Source: Taenia hydatigena (Eukaryota; Platyhelminthes; Cestoda; Cyclophyllidea; Taeniidae). Taken from it: DNA of 64,000 bases. The stretch spans positions 45,001-109,000 of the forward strand of contig JADWOT020001375.1 of NCBI GenBank assembly GCA_036345935.2. The letters run 5' to 3'. How positions within the stretch are numbered: the first letter of the stretch is position 1; every line of letters starts with the position of its first letter. The notes under the pieces were generated by a model that was not told the origin of the DNA, searched no databases, and saw nothing but the letters and a program-made list of their open reading frames with translations. Position numbers and translations under genes: made by a program. This document shows positions 33,660 through 45,629 of this stretch, piece after piece.

Positions 33660-36235
33660 CTGTTTGTTCTTGGGAGAAAATATAACTTACTGTTTTAGAG
33701 CACAGCGCAGATTTCCATAAATCATGCCTGCACTGACCTGAGAGCGCTCAAATACGCGACTGTTGCTCTTCTGCGCTTCACCCACACGTAAAATTTAGGA
33801 ACGGTACAGGGTGTCTCACTAAGTACTCACCGAGTTCTATCAGAAGCTCTGTCACATGATCTCACGCAATTAGACTTCCATCATTTGAGTTCCTTAGAGC
33901 GACAGCTCATAGATTTGCTCATACTCCATTTCATATAGTTTTTGCTTACTGCCAAATGCTGATGGGCATAGTTTTAAATATACCAAAATAAAGTCCCTTG
34001 AAAGGTCGGTACATTAGGGCGTCTTCTTTGATAAGCGTTTCCTCACTCTATACAGAAAAAGAACTAGGTTTAACTAAGAGCTCATCACTTGGGACGCATA
34101 ACGAGGAATCAACTTAAGCGCCGAGGATTTTAACGGAAAGCCTGTGTTGCTCAAAGTTTTGGCCATGCACACGAAGACTACTGCTCTGCATTGTAATCAC
34201 ATGTCTGGTGGAGGGTTGATCTAGGAGGTCCCCCTTCCTACTCATTATATTCGCTGTAAGCTTCGTCGCCTTTTACTTGGCCGTAATGGGTGCCTACACA
34301 TGAAAGTTGGGCTGAGCACCATTTAGAAATATTATCCCATGCTTTGCACGCCTGGAATACGTGCACCGAGTTTGATAGACTGTAAGTTTAAGATGCACCT
34401 TAGGTGGACATACATTAATGTGCATATGAATGCATACATAAGTGAAAGCATGCTCCGTTGCTTTATTGAAATCCTCCTCAGAATCAGCAATGCTGTTGGA
34501 TATGCTGCCTATACAACTTTTAAGAGGTCTGTTCAAAGGCAAAATCTATTTGACACAAACGAATTTTTCTGAGCAGCTAACTGTAGTCTAAAATTATAAG
34601 TTTCGTTCTACTGAGGTAAACTTGTCTGAAACTGACTCTAATTCCGCAAAATACTAAGTGAGACTAACGACTCTCTCGTTGGCAAAAAATTCAGGACCGA
34701 ATTATCCGTTCTGCCCAAATATCCGTCTATCGATCAATTTGTCCGTCCAATTCTCCTCATTTAATAACTTCTAACTTATGCAAGACTTATAATTCTGGCG
34801 GTGCTTGAAGACAAACGGATCTAAACGTAAGTCCGCAACATATGCGGGCGAAGATTCCAATCAAAAATATGAGAGCAGCGGATGACCAAAGAAGGCTTGA
34901 TTGGTAGTGTTTGCCGTTCAACCAAACCCAACGCCAGCTGCAGCTGAGACGCAGAAGGATATCCATCGCTGGAGGATCGCAAAGTAGTGTTCGTCGCAGA
35001 GCTGAATGGAAGGATGACTGAGCTGCAGGTACAGATTGCTGCCCTTTGTCAGACTAATTCTCCATCCATCGGTTCCGTATCGCCATCACCCGTCCATCCA
35101 TACTTCTTCAATCCATATGCCTTGTTGTCTATTACTTGTTCATTAAACACTAATTGTAGTGTCAAACGTCAACCCAGCTGTTAGTTTTCCCTCTACTTGG
35201 TAAAGCGGTGACCCCTCTAGCCAACTTATCTAGTGGATTTTTTTAGTTTTCTGTAATACTTTCGACTTACTCGTGCTCTAGTTTGCTCTGGTTGGTATTA
35301 GCTGCATGATAGAACCAGTTGCGTCTAGTATTTAGAACGTTCAGAACAATCAGTAATTGCCAACTCATCCAGCCAGCTTTCATCCATCTGAGCAATTCTT
35401 TGGATCTACGAAAGACACGGTCCCCCTTACAGACTTCTCTAGCTGGAAACACTGAGCTAGCGTCTAGTCTGTCAGCAAGGCTAAAACAGTCATGGGAAAA
35501 TATTTTACGTCATGGAAAAGGCTCACCACTTAGGCGCTCCTTAAATGATGAGGTCAAGGTGGATGTTAGAAGAACACAGGGTCCCCAAAAGCGTAAGAAA
35601 TAGCGATGGAAGGGATGGCACAGACTCACTCGAATCTCTTCGAAGTAGGCGAATCGAATCTTCTGATCAATAAAGCTGTACTCTATTCCTACTCCTCGAA
35701 TTCCCTCTCTTTCACGCCATTTGTGTTCATTGATAGAGCTTGGAAACTTATTAAAATTTGTATTATTGTCTCAATCCTCTTGTCTTCATCTGTCCATGTG
35801 CATTGGAAGCTCACAAGCAGCCTTTCTTCTGAATAAATTGTAGCAAATAAAATTTCAACGGTTAGACAGATTTCTAGAGCCTTCCCTTTTCGTACCACTA
35901 ATGCAGTTGTAGTGGTCGATCTTTTGTTGCCTGTTTTAGTTGATTCGTGTCTGTCAGGAAAGTCACCAAAATGAGGTGCTGAAAATAAGATCTACACAAA
36001 TAAGAATGAATTTTCTAGGCTCAAAATTAAAGAGTAGTAAAAATATGCTCACAGATTTGCTTTTGGCCACAGTTAGGCTTTGTGTGTGAGAAAATTCGCT
36101 TTTTTTGAGGAAAAAAGGGTCTCTCAAACAGAAGGTGGATCGTTCCCAAACAAAGCAGGCATACTGACAGAACATTCACTTCTGAGGAAAGTTTTTGCTC
36201 CCTACCTCCCAGCTTCTACCATTGAGAGTACCTCT
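33660..36235. other. Non-coding sequence, no supported gene
   Basis: Frames at 34,987-35,184, 35,319-35,603 (94 codons, basic C-terminus) and 35,606-35,836 lie in a row on the plus strand, but they show no domain I recognise and have competing frames on the other strand. No repeat partner was found. Confidence 0.45.
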
Positions 36236-36239
36236 GCAT

Positions 36240-36660
36240 AGCGTAGCTAATGCAACATTCAGGTTTAACACTTTCATTATGAACGAGGACGAGGAAAGGA
36301 AGAGGAGGAGGGTAATGCTGGGTAGGGAGTAAATAAGAAGGGAGGAATAAAGCGGGCCAGCAACCGCGCCCTCGGGCTTTCCACTATGCTGCAACACCCA
36401 TGTACTAACTCGCATCGACGTAGCATTACCCCGATAGCTGCGCCGACACCAGAGGTCTCTACGCCGTATCATTGCTGCCTGCGTCCACACCAGCGACTGC
36501 GAGCTTTCCACTAGCGTCACCCACATGTGTACTGACTCGCACCAACGTAGCACAACCTCCATGGTGCGACGCAGACCAGAAGCCGCCACGTGGCGCGGTC
36601 GCCAGCGTCTACAAGCCTTCATTGCTCACCCTTTCTTCCCTTCTGCTAGCCAAAACAGCT
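36240..36660. repeat. Purine-tract dispersed repeat, copy 2 (fullest)
   Basis: Blocks in order: GGA-rich tract (36,283-36,313), 'gggtaatgctgggtagggag', 'ggaataaagcgggccagcaa', 'ctcgggctttccactatgct', 'catgtactaactcgcatcga', 'cctgcgtccacaccagcgac', 'ccgccacgtggcgcggtcgc', and 'gctcaccctttcttccct'. Internally 'tgtactaactcgcatcgacg' and 'tgtactgactcgcaccaacg' about 130 bp apart suggest a tandem half-unit duplication. It matches 36,940-37,310 and 5,085-5,420. Confidence 0.75.
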
Positions 36661-36939
36661 TTCCACTGCATCATCACAGCAAATGCATGCTGGCCTTCTC
36701 GTCTGCAATTCAATCCTGCCAATCCCACGGCCACAATTACGTTGACACATTTATCCACACAGAACTCTTACGGTGCAATTTCTCGTCGCATGCCCACACG
36801 CATGCCTTGGCGGCCATCCAGACGTGCATGAACTGCAGTGCAGTTTGTGAGCTCACTAAAAGGCTAAAGCATGAAAGCCTTTCACATTGATGACTTATTT
36901 GTTTGAATGAGATAAAGGCCATGGCGATGGCGTCATTGG

Positions 36940-37310
36940 TTGTTAAGGCGATGCGTGATGAGAAGTGGCATGGCTGTAAAGGCGTGCCATTTATGAGTAG
37001 AGAAGAGAGCGAGAGAAAGAGGAGGACGAGGAGGAGGTGGAGGAGAGGAGGAGGGTAATATTGGGTGGGGAGTAAATAAGAAGGGAGGAATAAAGCGGGC
37101 CAGCAACCGCGCGCCCTCGGGCTTTCCACTATGCTGCAACACCCATGTACTAACCCGCATCGACGTAGCACTTCCTCGATGGCTGCGCCGACACCAGAGG
37201 TCTCTACGGTGTATCATCGCTGCCTGCGTCCACACCAGCGACTGCGAGCTGTCCACTAGCGTCACCCACATGTGTACTAACTCGCACCAACGTAGCACAG
37301 CCTCCATTTT
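36940..37310. repeat. Purine-tract dispersed repeat, copy 3
   Basis: Direct copy of the previous element, about 700 bp downstream and very similar to it from 'gggtaatattgggtggggag' to 'caacgtagcacagcctcca'. It ends earlier, without the 'cacgtggcgcggtcgc' block. Its purine tract (37,000-37,056) is the longest of the three. The two copies may be a local tandem duplication including the 280-bp spacer. Confidence 0.75.
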
Positions 37311-38040
37311 GGCAGTGCCTATATCTATTTGTAGGTGAGGACGGGTCAGAGGAAGGACAAGAATTGGATGTAGTTGTTGGGCGTTTGAGGATGATCGCGA
37401 TGGATGGGTCGACAGTGAAATGGAAAAAATTGAGAAGGGTTAGCTTTAAACTGGATTGGGCAATTCCCATTTCTCTCACAAAAGAGCTTCAAGGAGAGAT
37501 CTGAATCGATGTGAATGTCTCGTAATTAGCGTCTATTTCATGGTTTGCTAAATGCAAAGGTTCGATGGGTATGGACATTAACCCTTCCAGCCGTCTCATT
37601 CACATGCCGCCACCTTTTACCCACTCTTGTGCACACATCTACACACCTATTGTTTACACGCACACCATCATAGACAACCGCCGCCACCGACATGGCTATC
37701 GGTTGTGCTCAAGTTCGTCCAACTTGTCGCGCCAAACACTTGCGCCATAACAATCCATCCCATCACCTGTCCACCAACGTGACGTACAAGAGCGTATAAG
37801 AGAAGAAGGAAATGCGCCGCATCCATCCAAATTCCCATGGTAATTCTGCGTGTTGTAGCACCACCGCTCATCTCTGCAGTTTCTGCACCTAAGACAGTAA
37901 GGCAGACCAATGCCCAAGTTTCAGCCAATCGACCGACACATCCAGTAGTCAACTATCCAACTTGTAGTGGCGCTCAATAGGGCCGTTACTGCGTTCGTAG
38001 TCGCAAACTTAGCCAGTCAGTCCGCCTGTGGGGAGGCACT
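37311..38040. other. Non-coding sequence left of the H2A pseudogene
   Basis: No histone or other coding similarity was recognised despite looking for H2B, H3, H4 and H1 motifs in all frames. A repeat of the ACAC/ACACC type at 37,625-37,675 is low complexity. Confidence 0.45.
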
Positions 38041-38048
38041 TGGTCGGC

Positions 38049-38312
38049 CTACTCCTCACTGCCTACCAGGTTCCTTGTCTTCTTCGGCAGAAGTACCGCC
38101 TAAATTTTGGGCAGCGCACCATCCTGCACGATTGTCACATCACCCGATAACTTGTTCAGCACCTCGCCGTTGCGAACGGCCAAATGCATGCGACGAGGTA
38201 GGACGTTCATCTTCGTGTCGCTGCACGCCGCATTACCTGTTAGCTCTACCACCTCGACAGCCAAGTACTCCAGCACAGCAGCCAAGTCTAATTTTACATT
38301 TCGCATATACAA
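38049..38312 (-). pseudogene. Histone H2A pseudogene, 5'-truncated
   Basis: On the minus strand an open frame begins (after a TGA at the 5' side) at 38,312 and runs through the H2A fold. Pieces [34 protein letters not shown] and [12 protein letters not shown] match the canonical histone H2A helix 2 through docking domain. The frame then meets TAG at 38,100-38,102, where H2A normally has Gln (CAG). The same frame continues beyond that stop with AVLLPKKT, the family's C-terminal motif, and ends at TAG 38,049. About the first 40 residues, including the N-terminal tail and the GLQFPVGR motif, are missing; a possible frameshifted trace lies just upstream to ~38,325. There is no histone neighbour and no intron. 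A dead gene fragment or retrocopy fits best. Several core residues differ from consensus, so it has been free to drift. Confidence 0.9.
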
Positions 38313-40055
38313 GAAGATGGCTTTTCATTAAAAGAGGAATTATGTGTATTACCTCAGCATTACCTCCTCAATGTTTGCACTTATGTCCCCTCCAGAATAT
38401 TGGACCAGTTTTTACTAAACCTTGTGTAGTTAATGAGGTGAGTAGTCTATTCATTCTCCAATGATAAAAACGCATTAAAAGGAATGGCTCAGCACATCCG
38501 TTGCAGTTCCTAGACTAACGTCCGATCGCAACCCAGTTTGCCTATGTAGACATAAGATGCCGGGAGCAGATTTAATGAGGTTGCTTAAAACAATCCAACT
38601 CATTTAACTGCGGTGGAGATGGGAGATCCATTGCTGGATTAAAAGGAGGAATGTCGCTTGCAAATAATGTCCATGAGACGTTGTTATTGCGTTTTATTTG
38701 AAGAAACGGATGAATGAAATGCAAAATCAATTTTACACAATTGCTTGATATGGCAGCATACATAGTAGCAGTAATAGGTTCTTATTTAAAACGTGCTCAT
38801 GTGTCATAATCATTTGATCCCGTCTTTTAAATAAAATGCATCACGAATCACTTGAAAACACCATAGATGAATATGACTCATGCAATTTTTAAGACATAAT
38901 CAACCGTATTTTGCATTTTTTGTGAAGTGAAGAAGTCTTTGAGCCAAGTAATTCTCTCATCATTTTGAGGGTCACTAGCGGTAACTACTTTTCTTCTCGA
39001 TAATATAGTATACCTTTTGTCACATTAAAACTCGTCCTATAGAATAGCATAAACTCTTCCGGGTCACCCGAGATCACTTAGTGAAAATGGCAGTGCGGGT
39101 CCTGAACTCCACGAAAATGCGTCTCGTTTGATTTGAGCATAATTTGCTGAACATGGCTATTCAACGAACTTTTAGGAACCAGAATCCCGTCTTTGCCATC
39201 GCTTTAATACAACTCAGGTCAAAATGAATTGCGTTTTATTATGTTTAATCACGTCGTTGCGCATAAAGAAACAACTGCCATTAGCCAGATTATTTGACTT
39301 TACCACTTATTCCCAAGAGCTTAATCAGTAATGCACAGTAAAAATCACTTTTTACTAGTTATTACAATGCTAATGTCTATAGACTACGCTTAGAATAATA
39401 ATTTAGGTTATTTAGCAGTTACAGGGTTGCTGTTAGGAACTTTCCAGGCAAGTAGAGAAAAGGACTTATCCATAAAAAACGGCTTGCCTTATTACATCTG
39501 CATAGAAAATACTTAGTTGGTACTAACTTTTAGCTGGTGGTTAAGACCAATCAATGCATAAGATGGTACACTAGTAAAACAATAGCAAATTAGCCACAGT
39601 GCGATGCACTCTATGTTTATCTCCCATAAAGCAATAGCAATTTGGTTATGTAGCTAAACAAAGAATGTGTTATGACTAAAATGGGGAAGAGGACGCAAAA
39701 CTTAACTACGTCGTATTTTCTTTCATTCTACCTAGAGTTAAGTAAAACTAGGTATCAAGCGTGAATTTGCTACGGTGCCTGTCAATTGCAGTTCTATTGC
39801 AAAGCGTTTGATAGATAAGAATGGCTCCACAAAGCTGTAATCAACTTTCCTGGTTTCATCTACAATGATTCACATTTCTGCTCAGGGTTAACCTATATTT
39901 AAGGAGCCCATTTTGGCAAAGAAAGCTCAAATAATATGAGCACACGGAGCTGCGATGTATTTATCCGTTGAGATCCAGGATTAGTCAGAATCAAAGCACA
40001 GCAGCTTATTCCATTCAGTGATTGCTCGCAGTCGTTTTCTTATCTAATTATAAAA
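38313..40055. other. AT-rich gene desert
   Basis: Very AT-rich, with no frame above 63 codons, no repeat partner and no RNA recognised. Confidence 0.55.
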
Positions 40056-40058
40056 ATT

Positions 40059-40760
40059 ATGGCTTGGCCAATAATGAAAACATCAAGGTTAGCACAGAAT
40101 CGTGATAAACTGCCTTACGTGCGGTATCGTCTACTACTTTCCATCTTACTTCCCGCTTTCGTCTTCATAATTCAGTTACTCATCAATGCCTCCCTCTCGC
40201 TTCGTTTTCTCCCTGCATTCGGTCATCTGTTCATTCTTCACTTCTGTCGGCTCTCTCACCATCTTCTCATCACTTTCAACCACTTTAGAGAAGTCAGAAG
40301 ACCACAACCATTAGATAACGTAGGAATTGGGGGTATGTAATGCTACCAGCCCCTCCACCTCTTCTCTTGTATCCCCGTCCTATCTTCTCCTCCATCATTT
40401 GCGTGCGTAACTTCAGTGATATCAAATCTGGTTTTCAGCGCAAGTGAAGCAAAAATGGAAAGCTATGGTTAACCTCTTCTATTGTGTCAATTAATAAATT
40501 TGTATTCCTTCCACGGGGAGAAAAAGAGAAAGAAATGAAGAACGCCGCAATACAACACTTTACAAAATTATCAAATGGTGTCCATGTTTAATTTTCTCTT
40601 TCCTTTTTTGCCCTATTTTATTCTATGCCCCCCGTATTCTCATATCTTCGCCTCTATCTCAATCATTCCCTTGCCTCTTTCAGAAGTGTAATCGCGTTGC
40701 TTTGCAGTGCAACGCAGCAATTCTGCCAATCATAGGCCTAGGTGCACACAAAAGAAACGC
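40059..40760 (+). repeat. ~700-bp dispersed repeat, copy 1
   Basis: Its inverse matches 52,110-52,840 and, less fully, 53,330-53,990. Anchors are 'attcagttactcatcaatgcc' against the complement of 52,705-52,735, 'cgttgctttgcagtgcaacg' against the complement of 'cgttgcattgctaagcaacg' (52,112-52,131), and the C/T-rich runs between them. A plus-strand frame of 93 codons (40,059-40,340) has a counterpart of 111 codons in the 52-kb copy (minus), sharing IQL.I.AS..L.F and, further on, R.P....V.I.G. Both are rich in hydrophobic residues. The family is unknown to me. Confidence 0.6.
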
Positions 40761-41289
40761 ATTGTCGTTATCTAAGTCATTTTAGGGTAAGTCGCAGGTG
40801 TTTTTAAATTTCCTACTCTGCACTACGCTTGCTGTACCGGGCTTACTTTAAATGTCTCTTACATGCGGAAACACTGTAACACGGCTTGACTAGATCTGGC
40901 TAGATTACACTGGATCGGGACGGACTAGACTGGTCACATCGGCTGAGTTATGACAGGCTTGCATAAAATGCGGAACGTTTGGATGTGCGCTCCGATTATT
41001 TAAGCTTCACGTATTGTGATTGTGAACATTGACGGAACTGATCTGCCAGATTATTTTTCATCTCGCGTAAACTTCAAGTGCATTCTGACCTCCTATAAGT
41101 CACCGACAAGTGTTTAGAATTGATAAGCCCATTTGTAAGGAGATCGCTGTTTTTCCAAGGTCTTTCCAGGCACCCTCATTCGCGACTCTGTCATGCACCC
41201 TGAGAACATGAAACGCAAGACCGTCACTGCCTTGCACATAGTCTATACCTAAAATACCAGAACCAAGTCTCCTAAGCCGTCGTCGCCTA

Positions 41290-41810
41290 GGCGGCATTGC
41301 AGCTGAAGAGTGGACGGATAGGGAGATCGTAGTAAATGTGCAAACGCTTTAACGGCCACTTTCAACACCGCACCGTACATTGCATTCATCTTTGCTCGTC
41401 CCACTGATGAGGGCAACAGGGTGGTGTGGGAAGGCAGTGTAGGGTAGCTGAGGGAGATTTTGGGTCAATCGGCAAACCAGTGCTTGGCCGTGTGTGCTGC
41501 ATATGTGCGATTAATTAAGCTGGATATGGGAACCCATCAGCTTGCTTTCGGCGTTCCATCGTCCCCCCTTCTGCTCCTTTCTCCGACCCTTTCTCCAAGT
41601 CACATCAGTGAATAACTTTAATGCGCTCAAGTCATCACCCTTGTACGTCACATCGGCATATTGACATTCACAGTGGTCGTATGGAGAAGTAGTAGTGGGC
41701 AGGAGAACTGCCGATTGATTGGGTGAGTGGGTGGGTGGGTAATCAGCCGTGCAAATGGATAGTTGCTGACAAGTGGAGAGGATAGGGCGTATGAGGTCCT
41801 TTCATTATTC
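41290..41810 (-). repeat. ~500-bp dispersed repeat, copy 1
   Basis: Inverted relative to 58,300-58,800. Matches include 'cgtccactcttcagct' end sequence, 'catcagtgggacgagcaaag' (as complement), 'gctttcggcgttccatcgtc' as complement of 'gatggaacgccggaagcaagc', 'gcgctcaagtcatcaccctt', 'gtagtagtgggcaggagaac' and the GGGTGAGTGGGTGGGTGGGT run. No frame is conserved between the copies, so the element is probably non-coding. Confidence 0.65.
41721..41740 (+). repeat. GGGT-rich microsatellite
   Basis: Four to five GGGT/GAGT units inside the ~500-bp repeat. The inverted copy at about 58,375-58,393 has the complementary CCCACCCACCCACTCAC, so the run belongs to the element. Confidence 0.8.
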
Positions 41811-41814
41811 CACA

Positions 41815-44390
41815 CTATACTGCGCTATTTTACATTCAGATATTGATGTAATCATCCTACTCGCTAGTGCTAAGCCAACTTTCCCCACCATCATTATCAC
41901 CGAATTTCATTTTGTCGACTAAGAAGCCATGCCAACGAATGGCACCCTACACTCTCGCACAAGTAAATGAGCACATCACAAAAGTCAGCCACCGCTAATT
42001 AAACGAGGCTATTGAAGCATATGAAAGACGAGCAAAGGCATCAAGTACTAGGCAATTTAGAAATAGACAAATGTTCCAGCAAACGACGTCTCGCCACGTC
42101 TCCCACAGAAAGAAAGCAACGACCAATTTTTGAACAACATCCTCATTTGAGTACCACAGAAGGTTGCGCAGCAGACAGAATTTACCTCGCTCCTGATTAC
42201 TAGTACACGGGAATAGATGCGCCCACGATGTACTTCAACGCAAATCTGCTACGCCTTATGCACTAATGCCCATCATATCACTAACGCGATGGCACACTAG
42301 GAAGCAACTCCATGTCCTGCGGCGACTTCGAATCCAACGCTGATTGCATGCAAAAATATTACACTTTTGTTGGACGATAGCTCCGAGCGCACACTCTTGA
42401 CCACACGCTCAGCCCTTAAAATGGCTACCAGTCAGAAGTCTGCTTCCACACTCAACCATCGCCACCATCAAACGCATCCCACCCATGGTTCAATTTGTTC
42501 ATCTTTGTGTCAGATTGCAAACAAATTTACTAGTTCATTCTTCTGTCTCCCTCGCGTTGCACATTCCATCTGTACGCCTCTCAATGCCCACCCTACTCCA
42601 ACGCATATCTTCTTTAACAACCCAACAGCAAAGAAATGAAAATGTCCCAAACACACCCACATCCATTCCATTAAGTCAGCTTTGTGCTTAATGATGCTCT
42701 AGACACAGTGCAGCATTTCTATTAGGTAAAATTCCAATCCCAATGCGTCTCATGGACAATAACATGCACGTCGTATGCGAATTGACATTCATGTTTGGTG
42801 CCAGCCTTCACAACCAAATAAAAGACCCATTGCACTAGTGTAAAGATATTCCATCTAGATGCAAGAGTCTACAAACCGACTCAACGGAGTTATGGACAAG
42901 TTAGTATTATGCAGATGCAAAATGAACCTCACGCCATCATCTTCACCCTCATCAAACAACTCTGGATGTCTCAGCAGAGTTCTTGCAGTGACGCTAATGA
43001 ATTTCACCTATCCTTGAAACAGGCACCAAGATCGCTTGATCGTGTGCGAAAGTGATTATGCACAAGGCTACGCGAATTGCATTCAGTTCATCAAAATTTC
43101 GCAGACAAATCGGCTGAAATCCGATCACTCATCCTGGAGCACCAGAATATTCATTTCTAGTCAGAAATGCCGTAACGGGTGTTTACTCGAATCCGCGCTC
43201 GTTAAGTCCAATCTAGAAGTGGGTGGCCATAAACCAGCTATTTAAAAATTCATAGCAATTCAGGATCTGTAGCTTCTTTAACAAGAGGGAAAATTAGACG
43301 CCAGAAACATTTTCAACAGTATTTCACAAATGAGGCCTCATTTTACAAAACTCGTCGTTGATAGAGTGACACTGCTATAACAACCCCTATTGAGGCGAGT
43401 GGGGTGTCGTGTTTAGAAAGGACAGCGAGTGTCTTCAAGTTGGTAAAATTTGGTCGACCCGGCGCAAGAAGTCGGGTCCGTCACACTCATGGGAAGCAGT
43501 TGTTGGTCGTGGATGGGTAAGGCAATAGGTCTCTGACCACTAGCTATTTCAGGGGATGCTGGTCTGGTCTAAAGCATGCACCCCAAAGTGTTACTTGACA
43601 GGAGCTTGATTTTTTCGAAGATGGTCAGCGTTGGAGTCCAATTCGGCGCAGGAGATGGAATTGTGAATGTGGATGCCGCGCCGCTGCTTGCGGGAGCCTC
43701 AATTTGATTAAAGAGCCCTTGAGTGACTTTTTAAGATGACATCTGTTATGTCGATAGGTATGAACTCTTCCATAATGAGCTTCGAACGCCTCTGCAAATT
43801 TTTCAGGTGAATTAATGTAGGAACCTCATAAATTGTCCAATTCTCCTAATTCTCTAATTGACCCATCCACTAATGTTCCGACCGCATCGCCTACCGTGTG
43901 TGATTGATTGATTGACTGACTAAGTCACTGATTAATTCATTGATATATTCATCCCCTTGCTCCTTTGCTTTCTTTTAAGCTGTTTTTATTGTTTGGTTGA
44001 TTGCCTGATGCCCTTCTTCAGCGCACCCGTCAATGAAGGTGGCAGCACAATACTGAAGCCATGACTTTGGTATTCCTCCCTTCCTCCCACCCTCTCCCCC
44101 TCCCTCCTTCCTTACTTGCATGGAAATCAGCGGCTGGTGCAGTAGACTCGTGAATGTTTTTATAACTAACACGTTTTAATAGATGACGCTGTCACATCTT
44201 TCGCACATTCGAAATCCATTCTCAAGGCTACAAGGCAGCATGTCACAAATGCACTTGTCATCAGTGCCAACAATCAACTGCAACCCAACAAAACAAAGAA
44301 CATTTGAATGCCTGATGGAACAAAATATTCCACATCTGTCACGGAGTCACACAAATGTGCTATGGTTAATAGTGCTTTAAGTCGTAACAA
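41815..44390. other. Non-coding sequence, no supported gene
   Basis: Contains an imperfect (TGAT)n/(TGAC) run at 43,901-43,942 and a C/T-rich tract at 44,071-44,114. Frames are short (90 codons at most). Nothing else was recognised. Confidence 0.5.
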
Positions 44391-44394
44391 AACA

Positions 44395-45310
44395 TCCCCA
44401 TCACTACCGTATACATACACACTGCAGCGCCTTCAGCCTTCCCTCACCCCAAGAACACCAAATAAGACACAACATTTGGGCAGAATACACATCTATTCCA
44501 CATATCGACGACCCACTCGGCGAAGGTGAAACATCAGGAGAAATATGTGCCTCAATCACCAACACTTGTCATATAACAAACCACTGAAGCGTTGCACAGT
44601 CCCTCTCTCCGCCTCCAGCGCCATCCTCTGTTCTCTTCTTGGTAATTGTGCCGCATGCGCAGTCTCCTCCTTACCTCCTATGGCCGAAGCGCCTTACGTA
44701 GGGAATGATGGGGATCTACCGACCACTATGCCTACAAGCAAAATTCACAATCCTGCCGACGATACAACCTCAAGCCCATGACATTAACAGAACAACTAAG
44801 ACTTGATGCGGCTATCAGTCTTAAACCTAGTGCCACATGGCAGCCATACGTCGACAAACTTAACTAATTGCATTAGGCAGAATCAACACTCCCCAGTGCC
44901 ATTAACCGACAGATATGGTCGTTAAACAACACAAACACGCACACCCATACAAGTTGATAAGGAAATTAACTGCATATGTTAGATTCTGCAGACCCATACG
45001 CACACTGCAACACACACCTGTAGCCGTCAATAAAAACGCCTCCTCGCGTAGGTTATGCATGCACGGATGCTCCTCAACAACTTGCGTCGAATTTCTTCAG
45101 CATTAGCCAAACCACTTTCAAGCATATACAGCTCACACTAACCGCACTGCCGACTACTTCACAACTACCTCGTATTGGCTTCACCGCACACCATACAACT
45201 GTCAAAGGCGACAGAACCTCAACATCCTATTTTAAAACAAACAAGCGAAACTAATATTTGTAGGCCAATGATAACATCAGACTTAATTTATACATTTCGT
45301 CTTACAGGAA
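44395..45310 (+). repeat. ~1-kb diverged repeat, copy 2
   Basis: Colinear with 20,940-22,015 (anchors given there). A 78-codon frame at 44,545-44,781 is not open in the other copy, so no coding role is supported. Confidence 0.5.
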
Positions 45311-45414
45311 AGTACTCACCAGACTACCGCTTAGCACCAAAACACCGCATCCAGTCTTTCATAACTCCTCCGAGCACAAAGTCACGCTACTTATGTCCTG
45401 CGCAAGTGAAAATT

Positions 45415-45625
45415 CAACATCGAGCAGGGAAACCTTCAGCAGGATCGATTGGTCGAATGTCTGCAACACCACATCTGTCAACGACGACGACGATGACGAC
45501 AAGTTCAAGGGCGCATAGTGCCGTCTCAGTGGACTCCCATGGGCTGGCTTCTACAGCCACATTCTCCTTCTTCGATACCACCGTCAGCGACGATTCACGT
45601 TGTTGGTAGGACCCCATAACCAACT
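45415..45625 (-). repeat. Dispersed repeat with retained frame, copy 2 (relative at 4.7 kb)
   Basis: The minus strand carries an ATG at 45,615-45,617 and an open frame sharing GSYQQ, PWEST.TAL, LELV and GVA with the 4,656-4,928 element. A GAC/GTC run (45,482-45,500) has expanded inside it and gives the VVIVVVV stretch, whereas the 4.7-kb copy has only a short version. Confidence 0.55.
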
Positions 45626-45629
45626 TGAG

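Noticed and set aside
34987..35603. Row of plus-strand frames as gag of a retroelement
   Set aside because: A short stretch looks coiled-coil-like, but there is no zinc knuckle (CCHC), no pol nearby and no second copy.
36176..37307. Minus-strand frames of 121-148 codons in the purine-tract repeats
   Set aside because: Both strands are open because the repeats are GC-rich. Copies differ by non-triplet indels (about 100 bp missing in copy 1), and the peptides show no known motif.
37967..38464. 165-codon plus-strand open frame
   Set aside because: It is the antisense of the H2A pseudogene. The conserved histone reading on the minus strand explains why the opposite strand is open.
45175..45609. 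144-codon plus-strand frame
   Set aside because: It runs from the 1-kb repeat into the antisense of the 45.4-kb repeat, whose minus frame is the one shared with the 4.7-kb copy.
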